A stretch of DNA of 64,000 bases from Phormidium ambiguum IAM M-71 (GCF_001904725.1 NZ_MRCE01000002.1:1-64000); one strand, 5' to 3'; positions 7,763 through 17,476 are shown, numbered from the stretch's first letter. Translations and numbers: made by a program. Notes: generated by a model not told the origin, from the letters alone.

Positions 7763-8092
7763 CTAAGGAACATTTTCCGAAATCCAAGCTAAATAAGGCG
7801 GATACCCTGCCAGCAAAGGTAAAGCAATAATTTCGGGAACTTCGTAAGAATGTAACTCTTTCACCTTCGCCGCCAAACTTTCAAACTTTGCCAAATCAGT
7901 TTTAATTAAAAGTTGCCATTCTTCCTCTTTATACAATTCATCTTGCCAAGTATAAATTGATTTAATCGGCATCAAACTGACACAAGCAGCAAGTTTAGAG
8001 TTTACTAAACTTTGGGCTATCTCTTCCGCCTCAGCTTGGGAAGGTGCTGTCACTAAAACTACACCATATTGAATTTCTGAACTTTTATTCAT
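7763..8092 (-). CDS. cutA: Divalent-cation tolerance protein CutA
   Basis: 109 residues, the normal CutA1 size. Family markers are present in order: VVLVTAPSQAEAEEIAQSL, SKLAACVSLMPIKSIYTW, the EEEWQLLIKTDLAKFESL segment and the conserved end HSYEVPEIIALPLLAGYPPYLAWI. CutA forms very stable trimers resembling PII proteins; it was first linked to copper tolerance, but its cyanobacterial role is not settled. The ATG overlaps the end of the upstream pentapeptide-repeat gene by 8 bases, so the two are likely co-translated. Confidence 0.95.
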   Translation of the reverse strand: MNKSSEIQYGVVLVTAPSQAEAEEIAQSLVNSKLAACVSLMPIKSIYTWQDELYKEEEWQLLIKTDLAKFESLAAKVKELHSYEVPEIIALPLLAGYPPYLAWISENVP

Positions 8093-8987
8093 TACCTACA
8101 ACCCTTAATTCTGCTTCAAAATGTAGCGCAGTTTTGGGTAAAGAGAAATACAAGTCAGTTTTTTTTTCAGATGCGATCGAACATTGCCACCTAGTACCTT
8201 CAATATCCGTACCTGTCAAAACCGCATCTGTAAAATCAGTATTCGTTAAATCTGCTTGATTCAACCGCGCCCAATTTAAATTTGCTTTTTCCAAACAAGC
8301 ATCAGCTAAATTTGCTCCAGTTAAATCTGCTCCTGATAAATTCGCTTTTCGCAAAATTGCGGTACTTAAATCTGCGGCAATTAAATTTGCTCCTTCCAAA
8401 TTTGTTCCAATTAATTTAGCTCCACTTAAATTAATTGTGGCCAAATCTACCCCACTTAAATCTATACCATTTAAAAATGCCTTTCTAAAATTACTGCCCG
8501 TAAAAGAAGAACCATAAAGCATAGCTCCAATTAATCTAGCAGCTTCAAAATTTACCCAATTTAAATTAGTGCCACTTAGATTAGCACCTCGTAAATTAAT
8601 CTCTTGTAAATTAGCGCCACAAAGATTTGCTCCCCACATATTTACCGATCGCAAATTAGCACCTTGCAAATTAGCACCACTTAATTTAGCTCCGGGTAAC
8701 TTAGACTTTACCAAAAACGCTCCATTCAACAGAGCTTTAGTTAAATCAGCATCAACTAACTTTGCTTCACCCAATTTAACAAACTTCAAATTAGCCCAAT
8801 TTAACAAAGCACCACTCAAATCTGATTTATTCAGTAAAGCATGAGACAGATTTACACCCCTTAAATTTGCACCTGCTAGATTTACTCCTGTTAAAATCAC
8901 TTTCGTCAAATTAGAGCCACTCAAATCAATTCCAGAAAAATTCCTTTCACCTTTTTCATAAAGCTCTAATAAAGTACTCACTTCCAT
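8085..8987 (-). CDS. Pentapeptide-repeat protein
   Basis: 300 residues, of which about 15-270 are tandem A(D/N)LxX pentapeptides (for example SGANLQGANLRSVNMWGANL), which fold as a right-handed quadrilateral beta helix. The repeat tract is not interrupted by a globular domain and ends in a short tail containing GTRWQCSIASEKKTDLYFSL. No signal peptide or membrane segment is seen, so a cytosolic location is likely. Family members range from gyrase-protecting DNA mimics to structural adaptors; no specific role can be given. It is the upstream gene of an overlapping pair with cutA. The DNA shows matching about 30-base periodicity of AAATTxGCxCC motifs. Confidence 0.9.
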   Translation of the reverse strand: MEVSTLLELYEKGERNFSGIDLSGSNLTKVILTGVNLAGANLRGVNLSHALLNKSDLSGALLNWANLKFVKLGEAKLVDADLTKALLNGAFLVKSKLPGAKLSGANLQGANLRSVNMWGANLCGANLQEINLRGANLSGTNLNWVNFEAARLIGAMLYGSSFTGSNFRKAFLNGIDLSGVDLATINLSGAKLIGTNLEGANLIAADLSTAILRKANLSGADLTGANLADACLEKANLNWARLNQADLTNTDFTDAVLTGTDIEGTRWQCSIASEKKTDLYFSLPKTALHFEAELRVVGNE

Positions 8988-9221
8988 AACATAATACCCT
9001 TTTGACTATAGAATCTAAAATTCTCAATTATCAATAAAAATTAACTGGCTCAAGCTATGTAATTTAATTAAAATTTTACTATTTAAATTTTTCTTTGTTA
9101 TCCCCAAAATCAGATACCTTTACAAATATTTTTATAATTTCATAGAAAATATTAAAGCTGCTTTGAATGATGATTAAAATCCTCCAAAGCAGCGTAATTA
9201 CAAAAAACTAATGATTGAAAG

Positions 9222-10214
9222 TTAAACAGGTGACAAAGAATAAACCTGACCGTCTATTAATAAACGGGTAATTCCTTTCGCTTTGAGATAAGGACTCGCT
9301 TTTTGCAACATCCTACCATCAGGAACCTTAATCACTCGTTGATTTCGGTTAGAAAAACGTCTAGCTATACGATGATTATCAAAAACAGGCAAAGTTTTTT
9401 GTTGAATTTCATCTTTCGGAATTTGTCCTAGATCCCCAAAATCCCTCAAAGGGCGTGTAATTAATTCTGCGGCTCGGTCTACCACCAAGTAACATGGTCT
9501 GGGAAACGAAGCCTCCGACAGTGGTAAAACTTGAATTAACGCATCATGTACCCTCCTTCTAGGAGTAAGCAGAACTTCATTATCGTCATCATCATCCTCA
9601 TCTAAGTCATCATCCTCGTCTAACTCATCGTCATCTAAATCATCTTCTTCATCATCTAAATCTTCTTCACCGTCGAGCAAATCTTCGCCCAACATTTCCC
9701 GAATAGTGCTGACATCAGCATCGTATGATTCCTCAAGGAGTTCATCATTTGTCTCTGCTTCTGGGAGATCTTCCTCTAATTCTCTTGAAGGAGGAGGTAG
9801 TTTTTTTGTTGCTACTTCTTCTATTTCACTTATTGGTAATGTAGTAGCAGAAGACCGTTTTCTGGAGCGTCGAGAAGAACTTACCTCTAATTCTGGGGAA
9901 ACTTCTGGTTCCTTTTCTTTCACAACCTTTTTCGGTTGTGCTATTACTGGTTTAGGTTTTTCCGGTTTTTCTACTTGTACAGGTTCTGGTTCAGCAACAT
10001 CAACTTCAACATCAGCAACATTTTGCCCACGAGACGATCGCTTCTGCTGAATCAAAACTTCATATTCATCAGGCAACAAAGTGCTTTTTAGTAAGCGACT
10101 AATAGTAGAGTGACTAACGCCATAACGTACCGCCAGAGTAGAAGTTGTCTCCTCCGGGTTGTGATAGAGCTTAAGAATTTCCGACTTATCTTTTTCTGTT
10201 AATTTTTTGGCCAT
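9222..10214 (-). CDS. HTH-domain protein with long acidic linker
   Basis: 330 residues. Residues 5-45 form a transposase-type helix-turn-helix (KDKSEILKLYHNPEETTSTL, then AVRYGVSHSTISRLLKS). Residues about 60-155 are Pro/Lys/Glu-rich, and about 160-220 are a strongly acidic run of Asp/Glu, likely disordered. Residues about 222-330 form a conserved globular region (LPLSEASFPRPCYLVVDRAA ... YLKAKGITRLLIDGQVYSL). The C-terminal half carries no DDE catalytic triad that I can see, so it is not a transposase; I recall it as a conserved cyanobacterial protein of unknown role, plausibly DNA-binding. It lies 15 bases downstream of the membrane-protein gene at 10230, suggesting one operon. Confidence 0.75.
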   Translation of the reverse strand: MAKKLTEKDKSEILKLYHNPEETTSTLAVRYGVSHSTISRLLKSTLLPDEYEVLIQQKRSSRGQNVADVEVDVAEPEPVQVEKPEKPKPVIAQPKKVVKEKEPEVSPELEVSSSRRSRKRSSATTLPISEIEEVATKKLPPPSRELEEDLPEAETNDELLEESYDADVSTIREMLGEDLLDGEEDLDDEEDDLDDDELDEDDDLDEDDDDDNEVLLTPRRRVHDALIQVLPLSEASFPRPCYLVVDRAAELITRPLRDFGDLGQIPKDEIQQKTLPVFDNHRIARRFSNRNQRVIKVPDGRMLQKASPYLKAKGITRLLIDGQVYSLSPV

Positions 10215-10229
10215 TATACTTTAATTCCC

Positions 10230-11306
10230 CTAACCCCTTTTACGCGCCCCAGAACGCCGAGAACGGCTGGATGTTGATGTGTCATATTCCAAGGCTGCGC
10301 CAATTGCGAACAACACTCCACTGAACACCCAAAAAACTTCAAACAAAGAACCACTTTGATAATCTGGTTGTTTTTCTGCCCATTTAAACCACATATCTGC
10401 AATGTATAAACACAAAGCTGCCGCAGCAATCATGCGCCAAGATTGAGAAAAACGTCCTCCCCAGAAGGCTAATAGTAGCATTGTGGCGATGATTAAAAGC
10501 ACCACATCTGCAACTACATAAAATAGACCGACTGGGCTAGAGAAAGGTTTAAGTTGTTCATCGATCGCTAAAATCCAAGCAGGTGCCGATGATGTAGCTG
10601 CTTCTGTAGTTGCTGGTGTCGCAGTAGGTTTAGCCGCTGGTGTTGGTGATGCCGCTGGTGTAACTTTTGTCTCCTTAGCAGGCGTGGGCGCTGGTTTAGC
10701 CGCTGGTGGTTTAGCCGTAGGTGCCGGAGAAGCTTGAGCCACAAGCGCAGCGTTATTACTCGATGGTAGGATAGCAGCTTGAGCAGGGGAGGTAGAAAGG
10801 GTAGTCACCCAAGAAGCCAAAGCTATTCCAATAGCAGCGATCGCTCCCACAATTAACCATTGCCATTTATCCAAATTCAATCTTCGAGAAATTACTGCTT
10901 GGATCATGCCCCAACCCAAAGCAATATAGGTAGCAATGAAAAACAGATCTCCTAAAGAGACATCTGGATCGAGTCCCCAAACCAATTCCCAAAAACCAAA
11001 TAAAAAGTTACCCAAGAAATAGAACAGCATCCCCAAACCTATGCCCAGCCAAACTTGACGACCACTAACAATTTGAGGACTGCGCCAATTTCTAAAGCAG
11101 AGTATAGCGGCGAAGAGAAAAGCTACCTGTTCAAAAATATATGTACCGATTAAATACCATTTCGGACGCTCCTCCTCTGGTGGTGTGATGCTAAACAGTA
11201 AAAAGAACAACAGCGCCAGAACTGCCCAAACAATACCAGCGATGACGATCGTTTTCACTGAGAAGAGGGGTTTAGGATTAGATGATTTATCCGAAATGTT
11301 GCTCAT
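10230..11306 (-). CDS. Multi-pass membrane protein with Ala/Pro-rich loop
   Basis: 358 residues, no recognised family. Membrane segments are predicted by eye at about residues 19-42 (IVWAVLALLFFLLFSI), 52-72, 84-106, 118-140, 150-170, 255-280, 288-305 and 318-340. Between the fifth and sixth lies a low-complexity stretch of about 75 residues rich in Ala, Pro and Thr (for example AKPPAAKPAPTPAKETKV), which is likely extended and periplasmic or cytosolic. The C-terminus is basic (RSRRSGARKRG). The layout suggests an integral membrane protein whose loop length may vary between strains. It precedes the HTH gene with 15 bases between them. Confidence 0.7.
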   Translation of the reverse strand: MSNISDKSSNPKPLFSVKTIVIAGIVWAVLALLFFLLFSITPPEEERPKWYLIGTYIFEQVAFLFAAILCFRNWRSPQIVSGRQVWLGIGLGMLFYFLGNFLFGFWELVWGLDPDVSLGDLFFIATYIALGWGMIQAVISRRLNLDKWQWLIVGAIAAIGIALASWVTTLSTSPAQAAILPSSNNAALVAQASPAPTAKPPAAKPAPTPAKETKVTPAASPTPAAKPTATPATTEAATSSAPAWILAIDEQLKPFSSPVGLFYVVADVVLLIIATMLLLAFWGGRFSQSWRMIAAAALCLYIADMWFKWAEKQPDYQSGSLFEVFWVFSGVLFAIGAALEYDTSTSSRSRRSGARKRG

Positions 11307-11448
11307 AGCAGTTCACAAAATAGCTGAGGGATGGAAAGCACAACCTGAGTAAATTTTGAGAGCAATTGCACTCAACAGATTACTACTAAACAGCATATTG
11401 ATTAATGCTCACATAAGTCATGGTAACTTTGATGGAGCATTTAATCAG

Positions 11449-12108
11449 CTATTGCCACAGCTTACCGAGCGGAGTTTGATTCAGCCAACTGATAAACTGA
11501 CTGCGCTCAGGAGGTGGCATATCTTCTAAAGCATCCATTGCGCGACTAACAAAACTGGTATTCCCAAAACATTCTTTACCAAGACGATGCAGTTCTTGCA
11601 ACAGGGTAATCAAATGATGTTCTTCCCAGGGGGGAAGTTGGTTAGTATTCAATGGATCTATTGACAGCAAGTTATTTACTGCTGCTGGTGATTCAGTCTG
11701 GGGAAAACGCCACTGCTGAAAAACTTCGACGAGACTTTTTTCAAATAATCCCGCTTGCTTGTTACCCAAAATATCTTCAATGTCTATACTGACTGCTTGG
11801 AGCAGCAATATACAAGCTTGGGTAAAGGTAATCATCCTAGCATCACCAGCACCATCACTACCTAGCTGATCTAGGCGAATTTTGCCCCAAACACTGAATC
11901 TTTCCGGTTCTTCTAATAATACACAGGCTTTACCTCGATTATCTGTTAGATCCCGCCAAAAGGCTTTGGCTTCTTCCTCTTGGTTAGCTCTAAACACGCT
12001 GATTAGGCGAAAGGTTTGCCCTTGGTAATTGAGAATCGGAATTTGCTGATCCCGTTTGGGGTGCTGAATGCTAGATATTTCAACATCCTGCCGTTTCAGA
12101 ATAAACAT
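11449..12108 (-). CDS. Conserved cyanobacterial protein, Npun_F0813-like
   Basis: 219 residues starting MFILKRQDVEISSIQHPKRD. I recognise it as a protein conserved across cyanobacteria and named after Npun_F0813; no function is known. Visible features are an N-terminal beta-rich part (ILNYQGQTFRLISVF), the segment GKACVLLEEPERFSVWGKIR, and a helical C-terminal half ending in RSQFISWLNQTPLGKLWQ. There is no signal peptide and no membrane segment. It stands alone with a 600-base gap upstream. The family name is from memory and should be treated as moderately certain. Confidence 0.65.
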   Translation of the reverse strand: MFILKRQDVEISSIQHPKRDQQIPILNYQGQTFRLISVFRANQEEEAKAFWRDLTDNRGKACVLLEEPERFSVWGKIRLDQLGSDGAGDARMITFTQACILLLQAVSIDIEDILGNKQAGLFEKSLVEVFQQWRFPQTESPAAVNNLLSIDPLNTNQLPPWEEHHLITLLQELHRLGKECFGNTSFVSRAMDALEDMPPPERSQFISWLNQTPLGKLWQ

Positions 12109-12710
12109 GACACTGGCAATTGACTCCTGTCAGAACCGGGGTGCAGCAAGTGAGAACTGTAACTTCCCAGAAGACTAGCTTTAAATGCAGAATGCTGGTG
12201 TTACAGGTGCGGCTCAAGCAGCGATCGCAACTTACACACTATCCTATCTAACCACTGTATTGGTGCGATAAAATAGGTTCTTGCGCCTTTCTTTCCCCCT
12301 CAAAACCAGAAGCGCAAGTGTTCTTGCCTCTAGTTCTCAGATCTCTAATTCTTACTTGCTTTGTGATGACAGTCTAGATGATTTTGTTTAGATACCGTAA
12401 GCATACCGTTGAGAAACAGGATTTGCTTATTTTTTCGGCTATTGGTTAAAAAGTGGGACTTTTTGGTGAGGCAAAGAAACAGGGAACAGGAAAAATTATT
12501 TCTCTTCTGTTGTCCCTCAATCGGTTGGCGGCCTTTTTTCCAAGCACTCCTGGCATCTAAATTTTCGCTCAGCTTTTGACTATCTCTTGCTTATTATGCC
12601 CAATAAGTTTGTTCTCCCTGCCAGCATTATCGGAATTTTCTGCAAATTTTTCTGCTTCATCCAGACAAATGCCAACAAATTTTGATATTATGAGCAAGCG
12701 TAGATCGTTT
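12109..12710. other. Intergenic stretch before tRNA-Arg
   Basis: About 600 bases between the Npun_F0813-like start and the tRNA. I see one HIP1-like site near 12221 and mixed AT-rich sequence, but no supported gene, hairpin or repeat. It should contain the promoters for both flanking genes. Confidence 0.5.
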
Positions 12711-12784
12711 GGGTGCGTAACTCAGCTGGATAGAGTAGCAGCCTTCTAAGCTGCGAGTCACAGGTTCGAGTCCTGTCGCACCCG
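12711..12784 (+). tRNA. tRNA-Arg (anticodon TCT)
   Basis: A complete cloverleaf can be drawn: acceptor GGGTGCG pairs with CGCACCC, the D arm is ACTC-AGCTGGATA-GAGT, the anticodon stem GCAGC/GCTGC encloses the loop CTTCTAA giving anticodon TCT, the variable region is GAGTC, and the T arm is ACAGG-TTCGAGT-CCTGT. The discriminator base is G and the CCA end is not encoded. It reads AGA codons. Confidence 0.95.
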
Positions 12785-12823
12785 TTTTAACTTATCAGGC
12801 ATTTAAATCACTTACTGAGTCCG

Positions 12824-12881
12824 CAGGGGGGCAGAGGGGCAGAGGAGCAGGGGGGCAGAGGAGCAGGGGGGCAGAGGAGAG
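12824..12881 (+). repeat. Purine-rich 16-bp tandem repeat
   Basis: About three and a half copies of a unit close to GCAGGGGGGCAGAGGA, just after the tRNA gene. The strand is almost free of pyrimidines apart from C in GCAG. Such G-runs recur in cyanobacterial intergenic regions. Confidence 0.75.
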
Positions 12882-13023
12882 GAATATACCAATTTTCTTT
12901 TGTTTCCAACTATTTAATTCAAATGCGGAACAGCTTATCACTTGTGAAGCATCTCAGTCTTTTGTAGAAGTAGCAGGGGACAATGGTAAGTTTGTTCTCT
13001 GAAAATTCTCTCACTCCCCTAAT

Positions 13024-13512
13024 TTAAAACTCTTCTCCGTTAAACCAAGCGGTGATGGCTAAAGCTAGTCCATCAGCAGCATCATCAGGTTTAGGAATAT
13101 AGTCTAAATTTAATTCTCTTGCTACTGCTTGTTGTACATCAATTTTATCTGCATTTCCCATGCCAGTTAATGCTTGTTTAACTTGTGCGGGAGTGAATTC
13201 AACAATGGGTAATTTATGTTGTGCCAATACTAAAGTCAGTACTCCTCTTGCTTGAGCAACTGCGATCGTATTTCCCATGCGATAGAAAAATAGTTTTTCT
13301 ATAGCAACTAAATCTGGTTTTAATAGTTGAATAATTGTATTTAAATCATCATAAATTGTGCAGAGCCTCTCGCCGATCGGACTCTTAGCCGAAGTTTTAA
13401 TTACCCCAAAGTCCACTAACTTAGCGGGTATTTGTCGTGTTTTTTCACATTCAATCGCTCCAAATCCTACTATTGCTAATCCGGGATCTAATCCTAATAT
13501 TATTTGCTGCAT
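13024..13512 (-). CDS. ruvC: Holliday junction resolvase RuvC
   Basis: 162 residues, the standard RuvC length. RNase H-like fold with catalytic acids visible: the first aspartate in [16 protein letters not shown], the glutamate of [14 protein letters not shown], and the pair in [16 protein letters not shown]. The [15 protein letters not shown] helix carries the usual DNA-contacting lysine. The enzyme cuts four-way junctions symmetrically, normally together with RuvAB; those genes are not in this window, which is usual for cyanobacteria where ruvC is unlinked. It appears monocistronic, preceded by a 300-base gap and divergent from the YvcK-like gene. Confidence 0.97.
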   Translation of the reverse strand: MQQIILGLDPGLAIVGFGAIECEKTRQIPAKLVDFGVIKTSAKSPIGERLCTIYDDLNTIIQLLKPDLVAIEKLFFYRMGNTIAVAQARGVLTLVLAQHKLPIVEFTPAQVKQALTGMGNADKIDVQQAVARELNLDYIPKPDDAADGLALAITAWFNGEEF

Positions 13513-13812
13513 ATAAAAAAATAAGCTAAACTGAAAAAAATAAACAAAATTTTATATTAGAATCTATTAACTCATGAAATACTATAAGCCAAATACACTA
13601 ATTGTCAGGCTATATCTACGAAAATTGTTGAACTAGGTGGCAACTAGGAAAAATTGTATAGCTGTTGACAGTTGCTTACTAGGCAACTTTTCTGGTACAA
13701 GTACCTAGACAAATCTATTGGAGATGTAAAACTATTTCTACAGAATAGGCAAAGGCTTTTACTATACACTCATCTGACACACATTTCCTAATTCCTTATT
13801 TCTGAATCAGTC
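13513..13812. other. ruvC / yvcK-like divergent intergenic region
   Basis: 300 bases with AT-rich sequence, holding promoters of both divergent genes. A TTGACA occurs near 13664 but I cannot place a matching -10 with confidence. No repeat or RNA gene seen. Confidence 0.4.
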
Positions 13813-15204
13813 ATGTCAATCGGTTTATTCAAACAAGCACTGCTTTTCATATCTACTGAATCCCGCAGTCGCACTCCTGTGCGGGTTAACAGGTGGTTTA
13901 AATGGTTGGCTCCTGGCTTGTTGGTGAAACGTTGGTTATTAATTAGTGCTTGCGGTGTTTTGCTGACAACTTTGGGTTTAGCAATTTGGGTAAAGCTGAC
14001 TCCGATTAATCGCTTGATTCAGCTAGTTAATGACATTTTAGAAAAAATTACCACGATCGTTCCCAATTATATTAGTGGGCCATTAGTGATTGTTGGCGGT
14101 TTATTGTTGATTTTTTGGGGACATACCCGCAGTCTGAATTCAATTACGGAAGTCTTGAAGCCGAGTGGAGATGAAGAATTAATTGATGTGTTGCTTACTC
14201 ACCGCAAGTTGAATCGAGGGCCAAAAATTGTGGCAATTGGTGGTGGGACGGGGCTTTCAACTTTGTTGCGGGGTTTAAAGGCTTATAGTGCCAATATTAC
14301 CGCTATTGTGACTGTAGCTGATGATGGCGGGTCTTCGGGAAGATTACGGCGTGAAATTGGGGTTTTACCTCCGGGAGATATTCGTAACTGTTTAACTGCT
14401 TTGGCGGATGAAGAAAAATTGTTAACAGAACTATTTCGCTATCGTTTCAGTGCTGGGGATGGCTTGGTAGGGCATAGTTTTGGTAATTTGTTCTTGACGG
14501 CGATGAGCGAAGTTACGGGGGATTTGGAAAGAGCGATCGCTGCAAGTTCTAAAGTATTAGCAGTACGAGGTCGAGTTTTACCCGCTACTCTGACAGATGT
14601 TTGTTTATGGGCCCAGTTGGAAGATGGACGGCGTGTAGAGGGCGAGTCTCATATTACGGAAGCGATGGGTAAAATAGTCAAAATTGGCTGTATTCCAGCT
14701 AATCCTCCGGCTTTACCCAAAGCTGTTCAGGCTATCAGACAAGCTGATTATATTATTATTGGCCCGGGCAGTTTGTATACAAGTATTATTCCTAATTTAT
14801 TAGTACCAGAAATTGCGGAAGCGATCGCACAACGACAAGTTCCCCGCATCTATGTTTGTAATATGATGACTCAGCCAGGGGAAACTCAAGGTTATACTGT
14901 TTCCGATCATATTAAAGCGATAGACAAAGCTTGTGGCAAACAACTATTTGATGCTGTATTAGTCCAGCGCAAAGTTCCTTCAGAAAAATCCTTAATTCGC
15001 TACGCCCAAGAAGATTCACACCCAGTTTATTTAGACAGAGAAACTATCAATTTGCTGGGACGGCGAATTGTAATGTCTAATATTATGTATGAAGATGAAG
15101 AAACTGGTTTAATTCGCCATGATTCCGCACGATTAGCTAGAGTTTTACTCCGCTGGTATAGTCGCGCTCAATCAGAATCAATCATGGGATTCTATAAGTT
15201 ATGA
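13813..15204 (+). CDS. YvcK/CofD-like protein with N-terminal membrane anchor
   Basis: 463 residues. Residues about 35-62 and 82-105 are hydrophobic, forming two membrane segments absent from Bacillus YvcK. Residues about 130-450 match the gluconeogenesis factor family (UPF0052): [72 protein letters not shown] and [17 protein letters not shown]. YvcK binds UDP-sugars and influences cell shape and carbon flow in Firmicutes; the cyanobacterial role is not defined. The stop overlaps the start of tsaE by 4 bases (ATGA), so the two are translationally coupled. Confidence 0.9.
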   Translation: MSIGLFKQALLFISTESRSRTPVRVNRWFKWLAPGLLVKRWLLISACGVLLTTLGLAIWVKLTPINRLIQLVNDILEKITTIVPNYISGPLVIVGGLLLIFWGHTRSLNSITEVLKPSGDEELIDVLLTHRKLNRGPKIVAIGGGTGLSTLLRGLKAYSANITAIVTVADDGGSSGRLRREIGVLPPGDIRNCLTALADEEKLLTELFRYRFSAGDGLVGHSFGNLFLTAMSEVTGDLERAIAASSKVLAVRGRVLPATLTDVCLWAQLEDGRRVEGESHITEAMGKIVKIGCIPANPPALPKAVQAIRQADYIIIGPGSLYTSIIPNLLVPEIAEAIAQRQVPRIYVCNMMTQPGETQGYTVSDHIKAIDKACGKQLFDAVLVQRKVPSEKSLIRYAQEDSHPVYLDRETINLLGRRIVMSNIMYEDEETGLIRHDSARLARVLLRWYSRAQSESIMGFYKL

Positions 15205-15668
15205 CTTTTAAATTACAAGAAATTACTCTGGCAAATAGCCAAGAAACTCATCAATTGGGAATCAAGTTAGGCTGCATTCTACCTGCTGGTACAGTAATTT
15301 TATTATCTGGGGATTTAGGGGCTGGCAAAACTACTTTAGTTCAAGGCATTGGCGCAGGTTTAGGAATTACCGATCCCATCGTTAGTCCTACTTTTACTTT
15401 AATTAATGAGTATCCTGAAGGACGGTTGCCTTTGTACCATTTTGATTTATACCGTTTGTCACCTTCAGAGGTGGAAGCATTAAGTTTAGAAAATTATTGG
15501 GAAGGTCAAGAATTTCCTTTGGGAGTTGTGGCAATTGAATGGGCAGAAAAATTAACTTATCTGCCCAACAGTTATTTGCAAATTCAATTAATTTATACTC
15601 CAGACGATCGACGTTTGGCTAAACTTATTTCCAGGGGAAATTTTACTCTTAGTTTAGAAGATGTTTGA
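15201..15668 (+). CDS. tsaE: tRNA threonylcarbamoyladenosine biosynthesis ATPase TsaE
   Basis: 155 residues, the usual size. It has a Walker [21 protein letters not shown], the family marker [15 protein letters not shown], the [15 protein letters not shown] segment and the Walker B-like [10 protein letters not shown]. TsaE works with TsaB, TsaC and TsaD to add threonylcarbamoyl to A37 of tRNAs reading ANN codons. The ATG lies within the stop of the YvcK-like gene. A hairpin with flanking A and T runs at 15888 ends the unit on the far side. Confidence 0.95.
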   Translation: MTFKLQEITLANSQETHQLGIKLGCILPAGTVILLSGDLGAGKTTLVQGIGAGLGITDPIVSPTFTLINEYPEGRLPLYHFDLYRLSPSEVEALSLENYWEGQEFPLGVVAIEWAEKLTYLPNSYLQIQLIYTPDDRRLAKLISRGNFTLSLEDV

Positions 15669-15826
15669 AAAATACTAATAGCAGGATTTGACAAATAAAA
15701 GAATAATAGAATTACTAGTTTTAAGCAAGAGGTGAACAGAAAATCAAATAGAGATGTATTCCCACAACTTAGAAAAATAGTATATTACATCAAAATTTAG
15801 GTTTTTAGAATTTGCTTATATGTTCT

Positions 15827-15865
15827 CCCTCTTTCCTCTGCGTTATCCGTGTCTCTGCGGTTCTA
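15827..15865. repeat. Dispersed CTCTGCG...CTCTGCGGTT repeat
   Basis: Second copy of the intergenic repeat also seen at 7704 and 55607: TTTCCTCTGCGTTATCCGTG followed by TCTCTGCGGTT. It lies in the 349-base gap between convergent tsaE and pyrC; the rest of this gap is AT-rich and, apart from the hairpin at 15888, empty. Confidence 0.55.
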
Positions 15866-15887
15866 TTGCTCTTAATAACCTATGCAA

Positions 15888-15909
15888 AAAACCTGCAAAT
15901 GCAGGTTTT
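15888..15909. terminator. Bidirectional hairpin between tsaE and pyrC
   Basis: Nine-base-pair stem AAAACCTGC / GCAGGTTTT with an AAAT loop. The A run on one side and T run on the other let it act as an intrinsic terminator in either direction, fitting its place between convergent genes. Confidence 0.7.
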
Positions 15910-16017
15910 AAAGTTATATCAATTAACGTCTACATTTGAATTATTAAATCACCGATCGAGGCACGGATAAGACAGAGAAATAATTAATTCAAATGCTAAC
16001 GTACTTGAGAGGATTTT

Positions 16018-17346
16018 TTATTCAAATCTTAAAGCTTTACCTCTAATTTCCGTAAATAACTTTCCTTTTTCATATACTATATTTCCCCCGACAATTGTAA
16101 TAACAGGCCATCCAGTTAATTGCCAACCTTCAAAAGGACTCCAACCGCATTTTGTTTGTAATTCTTCGCGCAAAACGGGGAGGTAATTATCTAAATCTAC
16201 TAGGACTAAATCGGCATCGTAACCTGGAGCGATCGCACCTTTATTAGGAATCTTATAAGCTTTAGCGACAGCCGTAGACATCCAGTTAGCAACTTGGGCA
16301 ATTGTACATTTTCCTTGCATTGCTTGAGTTAACATTACTGGCAAAGAAGTTTCTACCCCTGGCATCCCTGAAGGTGTATTTGGATAGCCTTTGGCTTTTT
16401 CTTCTAAAGTGTGAGGTGCGTGATCTGTAGCGATAAAATCAATCACACCATCGAGTAAAGCTTGCCAAAGAATTTCGTTATCTTTTGGCGATCGCAAAGG
16501 TGGATTCATTTGCGCCAAAGTGCCAATTTTCTGATAAGCTTCTATATTAAGTAATAAATGTTGTGGTGTAACTTCAGCTGTTACCCAACTTGGTTTATCT
16601 TGCCGCAGTAATTCTGCCTCATCACCAGTGGAAAGATGCAAAATATGTAAACGTCTTTCGTACTTTTTAGAAAGTTTTAACGCTAGCTGAGTTGCCAGCA
16701 ACGCCGCTTGATTATCTTGAATTTGGGAATGAATAGCTGGATCGGTTATACCAGCAAACTCTTGTTTTCTTTGGTTAATTCTAGCTTGGTCTTCTGCGTG
16801 AACCGCAATTAATCTTTTACCCTGAGAAAAAATAGCTTCTAATGCTGTTTCTCCATCTACTAATAACTGTCCGTGCATTGACCCCATAAAAATTTTAATT
16901 CCTGGAGTCGGATTTGCTGTTAACAAATCAGGTAAATTCTCTGCGGTAGCCCCAATAAAAAATCCATAATTAACTAAGCACTTTTCGGCAGCACGTTGCA
17001 ATTTATCATCTAATGTTGCTTGAGTAGTGGTTAAAGGGCGCGTATTCGGCATTTCCAAAAAAGAAGTTACCCCACCTTTAGCACAAGCACAGCTAGCCGT
17101 GAATAAATCTTCTTTGTATTCTAGCCCTGGTTCGCGGAAGTGTACTTGAGGGTCAATTACCCCTGGCAACAAAGTCAAACCAGCCGCGTCGATGATTTTA
17201 ACGGCAGTTTCATCTATATTGGTGCTAAGATCCGATGAAACCTCGGCGATTTGTCCATCTGAGATTTTCACATCTCCCACCAGAAACTCTCCATTAGGTA
17301 AAAGTATTCTGGCTTGTCGAATTAATAGGTTAGTAGCAGAAGACAT
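16018..17346 (-). CDS. pyrC: Dihydroorotase (probable catalytic copy)
   Basis: 442 residues. It catalyses the third step of pyrimidine synthesis, carbamoyl-aspartate to dihydroorotate. Metal-site elements visible: VIDPQVHFREPG, the lysine in GIKIFMGSMHG (the position that is carboxylated), AVHAEDQ, RLHILHLSTGDEAE and FIATDHAPHTLEEK, plus the end motif NKGAIAPGYDADLVLVD. The first histidine of the classic H-x-H is glutamine here (residue 67). I recall the same DxQVHFREPG variant from Bacteroidetes enzymes, so activity is still likely. A second, much more degenerate paralog lies at 18195, with lepB on the opposite strand between them. Confidence 0.9.
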   Translation of the reverse strand: MSSATNLLIRQARILLPNGEFLVGDVKISDGQIAEVSSDLSTNIDETAVKIIDAAGLTLLPGVIDPQVHFREPGLEYKEDLFTASCACAKGGVTSFLEMPNTRPLTTTQATLDDKLQRAAEKCLVNYGFFIGATAENLPDLLTANPTPGIKIFMGSMHGQLLVDGETALEAIFSQGKRLIAVHAEDQARINQRKQEFAGITDPAIHSQIQDNQAALLATQLALKLSKKYERRLHILHLSTGDEAELLRQDKPSWVTAEVTPQHLLLNIEAYQKIGTLAQMNPPLRSPKDNEILWQALLDGVIDFIATDHAPHTLEEKAKGYPNTPSGMPGVETSLPVMLTQAMQGKCTIAQVANWMSTAVAKAYKIPNKGAIAPGYDADLVLVDLDNYLPVLREELQTKCGWSPFEGWQLTGWPVITIVGGNIVYEKGKLFTEIRGKALRFE

Positions 17347-17476
17347 GGCAATAATTAAATTAAAGTAGATGTAGCAGGTAAAACTTTTCGGAGAACCATA
17401 CTCTGAGAGTATATCTGACCAATGCTCAATAGAGCTAATATTCTTCTCCCCGTTCGCCTAATTGATTAAATCTCTT

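Noticed and set aside
8569-8844. Plus-strand frame opposite the pentapeptide-repeat gene
   Set aside because: Its Leu/Ala/Pro periodicity is the mirror of the pentapeptide repeats.
9222-10214. HTH protein as a transposase
   Set aside because: Only the N-terminal HTH resembles transposases; no DDE catalytic residues and no terminal inverted repeats flank the gene.
12824-12881. Possible CRISPR array
   Set aside because: Units are contiguous 16-base purine-rich repeats without spacers; a simple tandem repeat.
13660-13700. TTGACA promoter upstream of the YvcK-like gene
   Set aside because: No convincing -10 hexamer at 16-18 bases spacing.
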